64,000 bases of DNA from Alterileibacterium massiliense. GTDB lineage: Bacteria > Bacillota > Clostridia > Peptostreptococcales > Anaerovoracaceae. Location: contig NZ_FNWE01000002.1 in NCBI RefSeq assembly GCF_900104645.1, forward strand, positions 201,289 to 265,288, in the 5' to 3' direction. Below, in pieces: positions 26,543 through 35,453 of this stretch. The position numbers were made by a program, and so were the translations under genes. The stretch's first letter is position 1, and each line of letters starts with the position of its first letter. The notes beneath the pieces were generated by a model. That model did not search any database. It was given only the letters and a program-made list of their open reading frames with translations, and had not been told where the DNA came from.

Positions 26543-27691
26543 ATGAGTCACAAACCTTATATAACAGTAGAATGGAATGATACAGAAACAGATGCCAAGG
26601 GATGGCTTTGTGCATACAACTTTGTTAATCATTATTGTGGAGGTGGAACAAGAATGCACCCTACAGTAACAAAAGAAGAGGTAGAAAGACTTGCAATGAC
26701 CATGGGATATAAGTATAAGGCTTGTGAGTCTAAGACTACAGGTGGCTGTAAGGGTGGTGTTGCGTATGACTATAAAAAGCCTGATGCTAAAGATGTATTA
26801 AGAAGATATTTAATCGCTATGGCACCATATATAAAAGCGGGGGTATCTATCGGCGGAGACCTTGGCGTAGATTATTCAGATGTTCTTGATATTTTGGAGG
26901 AAATAGGAATTGGACTTCCTGCAACAAAGGAAATGAAAACAGATCCTGTAATTATTCAGGGAATTAAAGACCATGACGCATTATGTGGAATGAAATATGA
27001 TGGATTTTTAATGTATGACATGATAACGGGTTATGGCTGTGCGGCAGGACTTGATGAAGCTTGGAAAGCTATGGGAAATAAAGAGCCGGGCAAAGTTGTA
27101 GTGCAGGGATTTGGCTGCGTTGGAGCATCAATGTGCAATTCTCTTGACAAGATGGGATATAAAGTAGTTGGAATCGCAGATGCTAATGGACTTGTTGAAT
27201 GTCAAGACGGGCTGGATGTGAAAAAACTAATTGCAGGAAGAAAACCTAAGGGTGAACTTAACCCAGATGACTTTGAAGAGAAATATATCTGGAGAAAGAA
27301 TTCTGAATGGCTTGATGTAGACTGCGATATTATTGTACCGGCAGCACTTGAAGATGTAATAAATAAGGACAACGCAAATGATGTAAAAGCAAAGCTAATA
27401 GTCGAAGCGGCAAATATTCCTGTAACAGAAGAAGCAGATAAAATTCTAAAGGATAAAGGGGTTAAGATAGCTGTAGATTTCACAACAAATTTAGGTGGAA
27501 TTAGAATTTATGAAGTATCGGTATTTGGCATAGTTCCTTGCGATCCTGCTTTGATTGTAAAAGATACGGAAGATCTCGTTAGAAAAAATACTAAGTTAGT
27601 ATTCGAGAAAGCAGAAAAAGAGGGCAAAACAAACAGGGAAGTAGCTAGAGAGTTATTTACACCTGATGTGTTCGATACTCCTGATTTTTAA
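26543..27691 (+). CDS. Glu/Leu/Phe/Val-type amino acid dehydrogenase
   Basis: 382 residues. Substrate-domain signature TTGGCKGGVAYD holds the conserved Lys, and GGDLGVDYSD the catalytic Asp. Rossmann part: VVVQGFGCVGASMCNSL and GIADANGL; PAALEDVI and EAANIPVTEEAD follow. It would convert an amino acid to a 2-oxoacid plus ammonia and NAD(P)H. The divergent 2-oxoacid oxidoreductase and the acyl-CoA synthetase downstream give the next two steps, so a catabolic role is likely. Substrate class (Glu or branched-chain) is not settled by sequence. Confidence 0.9.
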   Translation: MSHKPYITVEWNDTETDAKGWLCAYNFVNHYCGGGTRMHPTVTKEEVERLAMTMGYKYKACESKTTGGCKGGVAYDYKKPDAKDVLRRYLIAMAPYIKAGVSIGGDLGVDYSDVLDILEEIGIGLPATKEMKTDPVIIQGIKDHDALCGMKYDGFLMYDMITGYGCAAGLDEAWKAMGNKEPGKVVVQGFGCVGASMCNSLDKMGYKVVGIADANGLVECQDGLDVKKLIAGRKPKGELNPDDFEEKYIWRKNSEWLDVDCDIIVPAALEDVINKDNANDVKAKLIVEAANIPVTEEADKILKDKGVKIAVDFTTNLGGIRIYEVSVFGIVPCDPALIVKDTEDLVRKNTKLVFEKAEKEGKTNREVARELFTPDVFDTPDF

Positions 27692-27718
27692 ATGTGTGTT
27701 TGCTGAAAGGAGAGCAAA

Positions 27719-29836
27719 GTGAGCATTAATAAATTATTAAAGCCTGAGAAAATAGTTGTAATCGGAGCCAGCGAAAAAGAGGGCTTTGGTGGCGATACTT
27801 GCCGAAATACAATAGAAATCATGGATAAAGGCAGATATTATTTTGTAAATCCTAAAAGAGACGAAGTTTTCGGTGAGAAATGTTATCATTCCGTTCTTGA
27901 TTTACCTGAAAAAATTGATTTAGCTGTAATTTGCACTCCCATGAAGACGGTCGAAGGGCTTATAGAGGACTCGGCAAAAATGGGGGCAAAGGGAGCAGTC
28001 GTCTTTGCGAGCGGTTATGGAGAAGTTGGAACAAAAGAGGGTAAAGATAGAGAAGCCAGTTTGAAAAAACTATGTGAAAAACATGGCGTTTCGCTCATGG
28101 GTCCGAACTGTGCAGGTTTTATAAATTATATTGATAAGGTTTCATCTTTTGCATTTATTTCAAATAAAAGGGATAGAAGTGGAAAAGTTGGCTTCGTGTC
28201 CCAAAGCGGACAGCTGGTTTTAAGCATGATGGATAGACCGGGAACAGGATTTTCATATGTAATATCATCAGGAAATAGCAAAATTGTTACGATGGAAGAT
28301 TATCTGAACTTCCTAGTTGATGACGAAGATACGAAGGTAATAGCAATGTATCTTGAGGGAGTTAAGAATCACGGAGAATTTATAAAAGCACTCGATAAGG
28401 CAAATAGGATAAAAAAGCCTATAGTCATACTTAAAAGCGGTAAATCTGAGAAAGCTCAGCAGATTGCAGCTTCACATACAGGCAGCTTATCCGGAAGTGA
28501 CAAAATATTTGATGCACTATTCGAAAAATATGGCGTTATAAGAGTTGATGATTTAGAGGAGCTAATATCCACATCGCAGGCTATAGCTACGCTAGGGGAG
28601 ATGCCTAGGGGAAGCAAGCTTGCATCTATAAGTTTATCCGGAGGAGAAACAGGTATTTGTGCTGACCTTGGAGAGATTAATGGAATAGAATATGGGACAC
28701 TTTCAGCAGAAACAATGAGAGCTCTTAAAAATACGATTCCCCCATATGCAAGTCCGAATAATCCATTAGACATTACTGCATCACTTTCATATGACATAGA
28801 TAAGTTCGCTACAGTCCTTGAAATATTGATGGAAGATTCAAATGTAGACATGGTATCGGTTGGATATACGCTTTTAGACGAAATTGCAGATAATGCAATC
28901 TATTATATGTATGAAGCTATGAAGCGTATTTCAAAAGAGGAGTGGGCAAAGCCAATGGTCATGGTACCTTTTGCTGAAATGTCAAGGAATGTAGATTATG
29001 TTGACAAGTTAAAGGCAATCAATGTTCCCGTCCTTCCGTCAGCACAATATGCTTTTAAAATCATATCTAATTTACTTAAGACATCTGCCTATAGCTATAG
29101 TGATAATGAATTTATAAATTTAAATTCTAAGGCATTTGATTTTGGCAAAACAGGAGAAAAAATATCACTTTCTGAATATGAAAGCAAGAATTTCCTAAGC
29201 GAAAGGGGAATTAAAATTGACCCTTGCCGTCTTGCTAAAAGTGAAGAAGAAGCGGTGCAGATTTTTAATGAAATCAAGAAAAAATCCGGTAATAATAATG
29301 CAAAGGTTGTTGCTAAAGTAGATAGCAAAGATATTTTGCACAAATCGGATATAGGCGGAGTTATCTTAAATCTAAAGACAGAAGATGAGGTAAGAAATGC
29401 TTATAATACCATAATTATGAGAGCAAGAGAAAAATGTCCAGATGCAAAGATAAATGGTGTTCAAATCGCGATGATGTCAAAGGGCGGAGTTGAAATAATT
29501 ATAGGCGTAAAGAATGACAGACAGTTTGGTCCTTCAATTTTATGCGGACTTGGAGGCGTATTTGTAGAAATCTTCAAAGATGTTTCATTAAAGATTGCAC
29601 CTATATCTAAAAGAGAAGCAGTTGGAATGATCAAATCACTTAAAGCCTTTAAGTTGCTAAATGGATATAGAGGTTCAAAGGCTTGCAATATAGATTCTCT
29701 TGCAGATTTGCTTGTAAAAATTTCTGAAATTGCAATTCAAGAAAAAGATAAACTTTTGGAGCTTGATATTAATCCTGTGTTTGTAAATGAGGAGGGGGTA
29801 TCTGTTGCAGATGCACTTGTTGTACTCAATAGATAA
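27719..29836 (+). CDS. ADP-forming acyl-CoA synthetase (fused alpha-beta)
   Basis: 705 residues, GTG start behind AAAGGAGAGCAAA. Domains: CoA-binding Rossmann (1-130, VVIGASEKEGFGGD), succinyl-CoA-ligase-like (150-460) with the phosphorylated His253 in AASHTGSLSG, and ATP-grasp (about 485-705). It would turn an acyl-CoA, ADP and phosphate into the acid, CoA and ATP. This one-step enzyme is best known from archaea and some protists but occurs in amino-acid-fermenting bacteria. It lies 27 bases after the dehydrogenase. Confidence 0.92.
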   Translation: MSINKLLKPEKIVVIGASEKEGFGGDTCRNTIEIMDKGRYYFVNPKRDEVFGEKCYHSVLDLPEKIDLAVICTPMKTVEGLIEDSAKMGAKGAVVFASGYGEVGTKEGKDREASLKKLCEKHGVSLMGPNCAGFINYIDKVSSFAFISNKRDRSGKVGFVSQSGQLVLSMMDRPGTGFSYVISSGNSKIVTMEDYLNFLVDDEDTKVIAMYLEGVKNHGEFIKALDKANRIKKPIVILKSGKSEKAQQIAASHTGSLSGSDKIFDALFEKYGVIRVDDLEELISTSQAIATLGEMPRGSKLASISLSGGETGICADLGEINGIEYGTLSAETMRALKNTIPPYASPNNPLDITASLSYDIDKFATVLEILMEDSNVDMVSVGYTLLDEIADNAIYYMYEAMKRISKEEWAKPMVMVPFAEMSRNVDYVDKLKAINVPVLPSAQYAFKIISNLLKTSAYSYSDNEFINLNSKAFDFGKTGEKISLSEYESKNFLSERGIKIDPCRLAKSEEEAVQIFNEIKKKSGNNNAKVVAKVDSKDILHKSDIGGVILNLKTEDEVRNAYNTIIMRAREKCPDAKINGVQIAMMSKGGVEIIIGVKNDRQFGPSILCGLGGVFVEIFKDVSLKIAPISKREAVGMIKSLKAFKLLNGYRGSKACNIDSLADLLVKISEIAIQEKDKLLELDINPVFVNEEGVSVADALVVLNR

Positions 29837-29893
29837 TTTCAGAATATTAAAGCTTACCGATGGAAAGGAGAGTGGCTTAGCCACGAGAAAAAT

Positions 29894-31150
29894 ATGAGCG
29901 ATACAAAAAGATCAAAGGTAATGAAGTATTTGAGCATCATGTCGCTTGGTGTTGCTGGTGGAAGCATATATCTAATCCCATTTATAAGATATGTTTTCTA
30001 CACATGGCAAGCAGATGCAATGATGATGACAAATGAACAGCTAGGCATATTGACCACTATGTACGCGATAGGCAATACAATTTTATATGTTCCGGGAGGA
30101 ATTGTATCAGATAAATTTTCTACAAAAAAATGTATGCTTTTTTCGCTTATGTCTACAACGATATTGACATTTTTATTCGCAATGAAAGTTAACTCATATG
30201 CACTTGCCTTACTTATTTGGTTCTTATTTGCCTTTACAACAACATTCTTATTCTGGTGTTCACTTATGAAGAGTATAAGAATGATAGGTGATGAGAGTGA
30301 ACAGGGGTTTTTATTCGGACTTTATTACATGGGTAACGGTCTTACAGGGGCCGCTGTAAATGCTATAGGCCTTAAATTTACATCAGATACTGCAAGTGCC
30401 GTTAGCAATTTCAAGGCAGGTGTTTACGCATATGGCTTTGCAACCTTGCTTGGATTTATACTCGTTTGGCTGTTTGTTAAAGACTCAAAGGGTAAAGATA
30501 TAAGCTTAGATGAAAATGAAAAATTTGAATTTAAGCAGGTCGGTGGCTTGCTTAAGAATCCATCACTATGGGTGTTTTCATTAATAGTATTTACGGGATA
30601 TGCTATTTATTCATCGGCAAGTTATTTTACACCATATATGACAGATGTTATTGGAATTTCTCCAACGCAGTCTGGCTATCTCTCAATTATTAGACAGTTT
30701 GTATTTTATATTTTGGCACCGGTGAGCGGAATTATTGCAGATAAAGTTTTCAAATCGACAAGCAAATGGTTTATGTTCTTATATGTTGTTTTGACCTTAC
30801 TATACATTGGAGTAATGTTAATTCCAAGTGGTGCAAGCGTGGGACTTGTCGGAATCTATTCACTTCTTCCTGGGCTTTTTGGCTTGGCTCTATATGGAAT
30901 AATATTTTCTGTCGCAAATGAGGCAAATATTCCTGCGACAGTAATGGGTACTGCAGTAGGAATAGTATCAATAATAGGATATTCTTCGGACTTCTTTATG
31001 CCGGCGTTGTTTGGAAGATGGATAGATAAAGCAACAAAAATAAATGATGTTGCCTCAGGATATGACAAAATATTCATATTCTTAGCAATATGTTGTTTCG
31101 TTGGATTTTTGGCATCTATTTATATTAATAGAAAATCAAAAGAAAAATAG
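29894..31150 (+). CDS. MFS transporter (module 1)
   Basis: 418 residues with 12 predicted membrane segments. The MFS loop motif appears as GGIVSDKFSTKK, and a second copy GIIADKVFK after segment 8. It resembles the MFS gene of module 2 (37875) in order and motifs, and each sits with an acyl-CoA-forming module, so export of an organic acid or uptake of the substrate is a fair guess. A hairpin follows at 31166 before the permease gene. Confidence 0.85.
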   Translation: MSDTKRSKVMKYLSIMSLGVAGGSIYLIPFIRYVFYTWQADAMMMTNEQLGILTTMYAIGNTILYVPGGIVSDKFSTKKCMLFSLMSTTILTFLFAMKVNSYALALLIWFLFAFTTTFLFWCSLMKSIRMIGDESEQGFLFGLYYMGNGLTGAAVNAIGLKFTSDTASAVSNFKAGVYAYGFATLLGFILVWLFVKDSKGKDISLDENEKFEFKQVGGLLKNPSLWVFSLIVFTGYAIYSSASYFTPYMTDVIGISPTQSGYLSIIRQFVFYILAPVSGIIADKVFKSTSKWFMFLYVVLTLLYIGVMLIPSGASVGLVGIYSLLPGLFGLALYGIIFSVANEANIPATVMGTAVGIVSIIGYSSDFFMPALFGRWIDKATKINDVASGYDKIFIFLAICCFVGFLASIYINRKSKEK

Positions 31151-31165
31151 GTATTGATATTAAGG

Positions 31166-31197
31166 AAGAGCACTGGATATACCGGTGCTCTTATTTG
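31166..31197 (+). terminator. Hairpin between MFS and permease genes (terminator or attenuator)
   Basis: Arms AAGAGCACTGG (31166-31176) and CCGGTGCTCTT (31182-31192) with one wobble pair, followed by a weak T stretch (ATTTG). It may reduce expression of the downstream permease. Confidence 0.6.
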
Positions 31198-31228
31198 AAA
31201 CAATATTGATTAACACGAGGATATAAAA

Positions 31229-32590
31229 ATGAATAATGAAGGTGACGGACTTAGAAGAGAATTAGGAACATTTGCTGTTATAGCAATAATTATAGGACAG
31301 ATGATAGGCTCAGGGATATATATGACGCCTCAAGGGTTAGCTGAAATATCAGGCCCAATTGTTTCATCTTTTGCTATGTTTATAACGGGAATTGGAACAA
31401 TATTTATGGCAATAAGCTATTCAAGGCTCAACAAAAGAGGAGCTGTAACAGGCTCAATTATTATATATACAAGAGAGGCATTCGGAGAGATGCCAGCTTT
31501 CTGGGTTGGTTGGTGCTACTGGTGTGGTTGCTGGATTGCAAATGGAGCTATAGCTGTTGCGGCAGTAAGTTATTTTTCTTATTTTGTTCCTGCATTTTCA
31601 AGCAATCATATTCTTCAATTCGCATTGGTAATTGTAATAATATGGTTTTATACGATATTAAATATTAAAGGTGTAAAAGAAGCGGGTTATTTTAATCTCA
31701 TCATAACGATTTTGAAATTATTACCTCTTGCGATATTCATAATAATAGCCATTAAAGGATTTGATGCCAGCAATCTTTCAACAATTTCATCTAACGATAT
31801 AAAAGGTTTTGGAACACTGCCGGTAGCAGTTGCATATTGCCTGTGGTGTTATATTGGATTTGAGGGAGCTACGCTGACCGCAGGAGAAGCAAAAGATGAG
31901 AAAAGAATAGGTAGAGCAACGATTGCAAGTTCGATTATAGTCATGATGCTTTACATAGTAATTATAATATTATCTGCAGGAGCTATGAGCCAAGGAGAAC
32001 TAGTGAAATCAACTTCTCCATTAGCAGATATTATGCACAAGGTTACTGGAGGATATTGGACTGGAGCTATCGTTTCAATAGGAGGTTCTTTATCTGCATT
32101 TGGCTGCGTTGGAGCTTGGATACTTTCAGCAGGTAGAGCATCATACTCTCTTGCTTCAATTGATCTTTTGCCAAAAGTATTTATGAAAACAGATCCAAAG
32201 AATGGTTCGCCAAGAGCGGCACTTATAATAAATGGAATACTGATGAGCATAGTAATGGCAATTGCGTATTTTGGAAAAGATGGAACGGTATATAATTTTC
32301 TTGTAATGCTTTCAGTCACCTCATTCCTAGTTTTTTATCTATTCGGTGTTTCTGCTGAGATATATCTGACAGGAAAGGACATAAGAGGTACAGGAGCTGG
32401 AAATTATTTTAAAAAATTAATATTTAGTATTCTAGGTTTTATATATGCTATGTATACGATTTATGGTTCTGGTGCGGAATATGTATTTGCAGGGTTCTTG
32501 TTATTGCTCTCGGGAATACCATTCTTTATTGCAATAAAATTAAGAGGAAATGATGATAAATCAAAGGAAAAAATGGCTGAATTAGATTAG
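31229..32590 (+). CDS. APC-superfamily amino acid permease
   Basis: 453 residues, 12 predicted membrane segments. The N-terminal GQMIGSGIYMTPQGLA is the substrate-binding unwound helix of LeuT-fold APC carriers; GFEGATLTAGEAKDEKR is the conserved segment 6 region. It likely brings in the amino acid used by the upstream dehydrogenase. A hairpin with a weak T run follows at 32624. Confidence 0.88.
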   Translation: MNNEGDGLRRELGTFAVIAIIIGQMIGSGIYMTPQGLAEISGPIVSSFAMFITGIGTIFMAISYSRLNKRGAVTGSIIIYTREAFGEMPAFWVGWCYWCGCWIANGAIAVAAVSYFSYFVPAFSSNHILQFALVIVIIWFYTILNIKGVKEAGYFNLIITILKLLPLAIFIIIAIKGFDASNLSTISSNDIKGFGTLPVAVAYCLWCYIGFEGATLTAGEAKDEKRIGRATIASSIIVMMLYIVIIILSAGAMSQGELVKSTSPLADIMHKVTGGYWTGAIVSIGGSLSAFGCVGAWILSAGRASYSLASIDLLPKVFMKTDPKNGSPRAALIINGILMSIVMAIAYFGKDGTVYNFLVMLSVTSFLVFYLFGVSAEIYLTGKDIRGTGAGNYFKKLIFSILGFIYAMYTIYGSGAEYVFAGFLLLLSGIPFFIAIKLRGNDDKSKEKMAELD

Positions 32591-32623
32591 AGTTTAGGTA
32601 ATACAATTGCATTGTGTTTTTGT

Positions 32624-32661
32624 TAATGGACTATGATTTCAAAATAGTCCATTATATTTTT
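32624..32661 (+). terminator. Terminator after the amino acid permease
   Basis: Arms AATGGACTAT (about 32625-32634) and ATAGTCCATT (32644-32653), nine-base loop, followed by TATATTTTT. The rest of this 379-base spacer holds the inverted repeat and promoter listed next. Confidence 0.7.
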
Positions 32662-32850
32662 GAAAACAAACTAAGTGTGAAAAAAACTTATTTTAGCACT
32701 ATTATAAATTTTGCCGTTTGATTTATTTTAGTAATTAAATCAGATGCGTTAGACAAAAGAGTTACAAGTGCCGAGGTAAGCCTTTTTTGTTTATATAATT
32801 TTACAAAATTACAAAACATTTTAAGTTTTAATTAAAGTTTAATAAAAGTA

Positions 32851-32872
32851 GTAAATACGCATTTATTTTAAA
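32851..32872 (-). repeat. Inverted copy of the 22-bp GCGTATTTAC repeat
   Basis: GTAAATACGCATTT... at 32851-32872 is the reverse complement (20 of 22 bases) of the repeat at 32922-32943. The pair encloses the predicted promoter of the DUF4143 gene. Confidence 0.75.
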
Positions 32873-32880
32873 AGTATTCC

Positions 32881-32909
32881 TTGAAAACATTTAATTATAA
32901 TGGTATTAT
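32881..32909 (+). promoter_or_regulatory. Predicted promoter of the DUF4143 ATPase gene
   Basis: TTGAAA (32881-32886), 17-base spacer, TATTAT (32904-32909) with an upstream TG (extended -10). It lies inside the inverted repeat 32851/32943. Confidence 0.65.
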
Positions 32910-32921
32910 ACTTTAAGATTA

Positions 32922-32943
32922 TTTAATAAAAATGCGTATTTAC
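32922..32943 (+). repeat. 22-bp direct repeat, upstream copy
   Basis: Core AAAATGCGTATTTAC. The 22 bases are identical to 34291-34312 on the other side of the DUF4143 gene, and inverted to 32851-32872. Confidence 0.8.
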
Positions 32944-32969
32944 GAGATTTTATTAAATGGAGGTACAAA

Positions 32970-34274
32970 ATGGAGGTACAAAGACCAAGATATTTAAATC
33001 AACTAATAGATAAAAAAGACAATGGAAGGGTGAAAATTATCACAGGTATTAGAAGATGTGGCAAATCATATCTTTTATTTGAATTATATAAGAAATATTT
33101 AATTTCTAGTGGCGTAAGTGAAAATCAAATTATTATGATTGCCCTTGATAGTCTGAAGAATATAAAATATAGAAATCCAATAGAGCTAGATGTATTTTTA
33201 AGAGAAAAAATTCAAAATAACGGACTTAAGCATTATTTATTAATTGACGAAATTCAATTTGTAGAAGAAATTCCCAATCCTTATTTAGAAGAAGGAACTG
33301 ATTCAAAGGTGACCTTTGTTGATTTAATATTAGGACTAATTAAGATTCCGAATGTAGATGTATATATTACAGGCAGTAATTCAAAAATGCTTTCGTCAGA
33401 TGTGCTAACGCAGTTCAGAGATCGCGGTGATGAAATAAAAGTATACCCGTTTTCATTTGAAGAATTTTATTCGTGTTATGAAGGAGATAGAGGAAGGGCT
33501 TTTGATGAATACTGCCTATATGGTGGAATGCCTATGTCTGTGCAACTTAAAAGTCATGAAAAGAAGAGCGAATATTTAAAAAATATTTTTACGAGTACTT
33601 ATATTAAAGATGTAATAGAGCGTAATAAAATTCTTAAAGACGCATCTATAATTGAGGATTTGTTGGATATTATTTCTTCATCTATTGGTTCTTTATCGAA
33701 TCCAAGCAAACTTGCTAATACTTTTATGTCGGAGAAAAACATAAAGATTTCTCAATTTACAGTAAGCAATTATTTGGACTACTTAATAGATGCCTTTTTA
33801 ATTGAAAAAGCTAGAAGATATGATGTAAAAGGAAGGAAATATATTTCATCTCCATACAAGTATTATTTTTCCGACATTGGTCTTAGAAATGCAAGATTAA
33901 ATTTTAGACAAAATGAACAGTCGCATATTATGGAAAATGTAATATATAATGAACTCCGAATGAGAGGATTAAATGTAGATGTAGGTATTGTAGAATACAA
34001 CTATAAGGATAAGAATAAAAAAACAAGAAAAAAGAATTTGGAAGTTGATTTCGTAATAAATAGAGGGAGTAACAGGTATTATATTCAATCAGCACTAAAT
34101 GTTTATACAAAAGAAAAGCAAATACAAGAGACAGAATCTTTGAGAAGAACGGGAGATTCATTCAAGAAAATTGTTATAGTTAGGGATAATATTACACCGA
34201 GATATGACGATAATGGCATTTTATATATTGGAGTAGAGGAGTTTTTGCTAGATGAAACTGCTATAGATTTGTAG
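32970..34274 (+). CDS. AAA-family ATPase with DUF4143 C-terminal domain
   Basis: 434 residues. Walker A GIRRCGKSYLLF near residue 30, Walker B LLIDEIQFVEE, ITGSNSKML; then winged helix (TFMSEKNIKISQFTVSNYLDYLIDAFLIEKARRYD) and the DUF4143 nuclease-like end (NVIYNELRMRG, EVDFVI). Role unknown; the family is patchily distributed and often multicopy. The ATG follows GGAGG with 6 bases between; that 13-base site-plus-start (ATGGAGGTACAAA) is tandemly duplicated from 32957. Flanking direct repeats suggest the gene moved in as a unit. Confidence 0.9.
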   Translation: MEVQRPRYLNQLIDKKDNGRVKIITGIRRCGKSYLLFELYKKYLISSGVSENQIIMIALDSLKNIKYRNPIELDVFLREKIQNNGLKHYLLIDEIQFVEEIPNPYLEEGTDSKVTFVDLILGLIKIPNVDVYITGSNSKMLSSDVLTQFRDRGDEIKVYPFSFEEFYSCYEGDRGRAFDEYCLYGGMPMSVQLKSHEKKSEYLKNIFTSTYIKDVIERNKILKDASIIEDLLDIISSSIGSLSNPSKLANTFMSEKNIKISQFTVSNYLDYLIDAFLIEKARRYDVKGRKYISSPYKYYFSDIGLRNARLNFRQNEQSHIMENVIYNELRMRGLNVDVGIVEYNYKDKNKKTRKKNLEVDFVINRGSNRYYIQSALNVYTKEKQIQETESLRRTGDSFKKIVIVRDNITPRYDDNGILYIGVEEFLLDETAIDL

Positions 34275-34290
34275 AGGCATCGATATTAGA

Positions 34291-34312
34291 TTTAATAAAA
34301 ATGCGTATTTAC
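34291..34312 (+). repeat. 22-bp direct repeat, downstream copy
   Basis: Identical to 32922-32943, starting 17 bases after the DUF4143 stop codon. Confidence 0.8.
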
Positions 34313-34420
34313 GGGGTTGTTTTAAATAAACTCAGAGCCTGCTTGCATTTGGCAGGTTTATCATACAGAATTACAAAATGAATAAGCAAAGGCAAAAACG
34401 AAGGCACGGCTTCACGACAG

Positions 34421-34455
34421 AAAAAAGGCTTTGACTATTATAGTCAAAGCCTTTT
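34421..34455. terminator. Bidirectional terminator between DUF4143 and pduL
   Basis: Perfect 15-base arms AAAAGGCTTTGACTA (34423-34437) and its complement (34441-34455) around a TTA loop. A T run on the minus strand (six A at 34421-34426) serves pduL; the four T at the plus side could also stop the ATPase transcript. Confidence 0.85.
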
Positions 34456-34483
34456 CAACTCTTAATAATGCTCTATAAAGTTC

Positions 34484-35065
34484 TTATTCTTTTATAAAGC
34501 AAGTGCCCTTGCAGTCAGGGCCAACGCAAGCTGCATTTCCCTCATCTGTATCAAGGTGAACTACACTTGCAGGTCCACCGATTCTTACAACTACATCAGA
34601 GAATGTAAGAGCTCTCTTTAATCCTGTATCAATAGATAAATCAACTACCTGATTCTGCTCAAAACCGTACTTAGCAGCATCTTCCTCTGTGAGGTGTAGA
34701 TGTCTTTGGGCAACAATGCAGCCGTGGTCAATCTCTACCTCATTACCGTTAGGAGCAACGATTTTTATTCCAGGTGTGCCTGCAAGGTCACCTGACATTC
34801 TAATAGGTGCGTTTACTCCTAGTGAGCGAGCATCAGTTGCTGATAGCTCAACCTGAGTTTCTTTTCTTGCAGGTCCTAGGATACCAACTCTTTCCATTGA
34901 ACGCTTAGGACCAACGAGTGTAACTCTCTCCTCGGCTACAAATCCACCAACGATTTCCTTTTTTACCTTTAGCTCGTAACCCTTACCGAAAAGCTTCTCA
35001 ATATCATCTTTTGATAGGTGAACATGACGAGCACTAACTTCAACATTTACATCAATAACTGCCAT
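34484..35065 (-). CDS. pduL: PduL-type phosphotransacylase
   Basis: 193 residues. The metal-binding signatures VSARHVHLS at the start and CIVAQRHLHLT in the second barrel are diagnostic of PduL, as is PARKETQVELSATDARSLG. It moves an acyl group from CoA to phosphate. No shell proteins of a bacterial microcompartment are in the window, and the N-terminus lacks an obvious encapsulation extension, so it is the soluble form. The divergent butyrate kinase next door would complete acyl-CoA to acid plus ATP. The C-terminus ends in a Cys pair region (CVGPDCKGTC). Confidence 0.92.
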   Translation of the reverse strand: MAVIDVNVEVSARHVHLSKDDIEKLFGKGYELKVKKEIVGGFVAEERVTLVGPKRSMERVGILGPARKETQVELSATDARSLGVNAPIRMSGDLAGTPGIKIVAPNGNEVEIDHGCIVAQRHLHLTEEDAAKYGFEQNQVVDLSIDTGLKRALTFSDVVVRIGGPASVVHLDTDEGNAACVGPDCKGTCFIKE

Positions 35066-35115
35066 TTTTTCCTCCTAATATATGTAATAAATTTTTAAAA
35101 TCAAATCTCTATATA

Positions 35116-35144
35116 AGGATACAATATTATTCGAAATTATTCAA
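35116..35144 (-). promoter_or_regulatory. Predicted pduL promoter
   Basis: On the minus strand: TTGAAT (35144-35139), 17-base spacer, TATCCT (35121-35116). No GAAC-N3-GTTC operator lies next to it, unlike the divergent kinase promoter. Confidence 0.45.
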
Positions 35145-35244
35145 TATCAGAGTTACCTCGCTTATTATGAATAAATATTGATTTTGAAATCAAAGATAGT
35201 AGTGTCCGCAGATAGATATATCGAAAATCTATTTGTAAAAGCGA

Positions 35245-35273
35245 TTGACTTTTTTGAATGAAAAACATAAAAT
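35245..35273 (+). promoter_or_regulatory. Predicted butyrate kinase promoter
   Basis: TTGACT (35245-35250), 17-base spacer, TAAAAT (35268-35273). The predicted start near 35280 falls just before the operator. The remaining leader to 35454 is AT-rich local repeats without a clear hairpin. Confidence 0.65.
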
Positions 35274-35280
35274 ACAATAA

Positions 35281-35307
35281 ATAGAACATAGTTCCGCTTA
35301 ATAGAAC
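35281..35307. promoter_or_regulatory. Module 2 operator (GAAC-N3-GTTC core plus extra half-site)
   Basis: Core GAACATAGTTC at 35284-35294, followed by a further AATAGAAC half-site (35300-35307), together forming GTTCCGCTTAATAGAAC at 35291-35307. The same core occurs at 40920 and 41024, each a few bases after a predicted transcription start. The IclR regulator at 45533 is the best candidate to bind it. Confidence 0.6.
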
Positions 35308-35453
35308 ACATCGCTACAACTCTATTAAAATTTATAAGTATTTAAATTATGAATTTTTAAAAAGCAATGATGAGTGTAAAAAACAATTAAAAGTAATTAA
35401 AAATGATTAAATAAAATTAAAAGTAGTAAAAGGCAATATAAGGGGTAGTAAAT

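Noticed and set aside
34484-35065. Bacterial microcompartment locus
   Set aside because: PduL is present but no shell protein (BMC or EutN/CcmL type) is found nearby.
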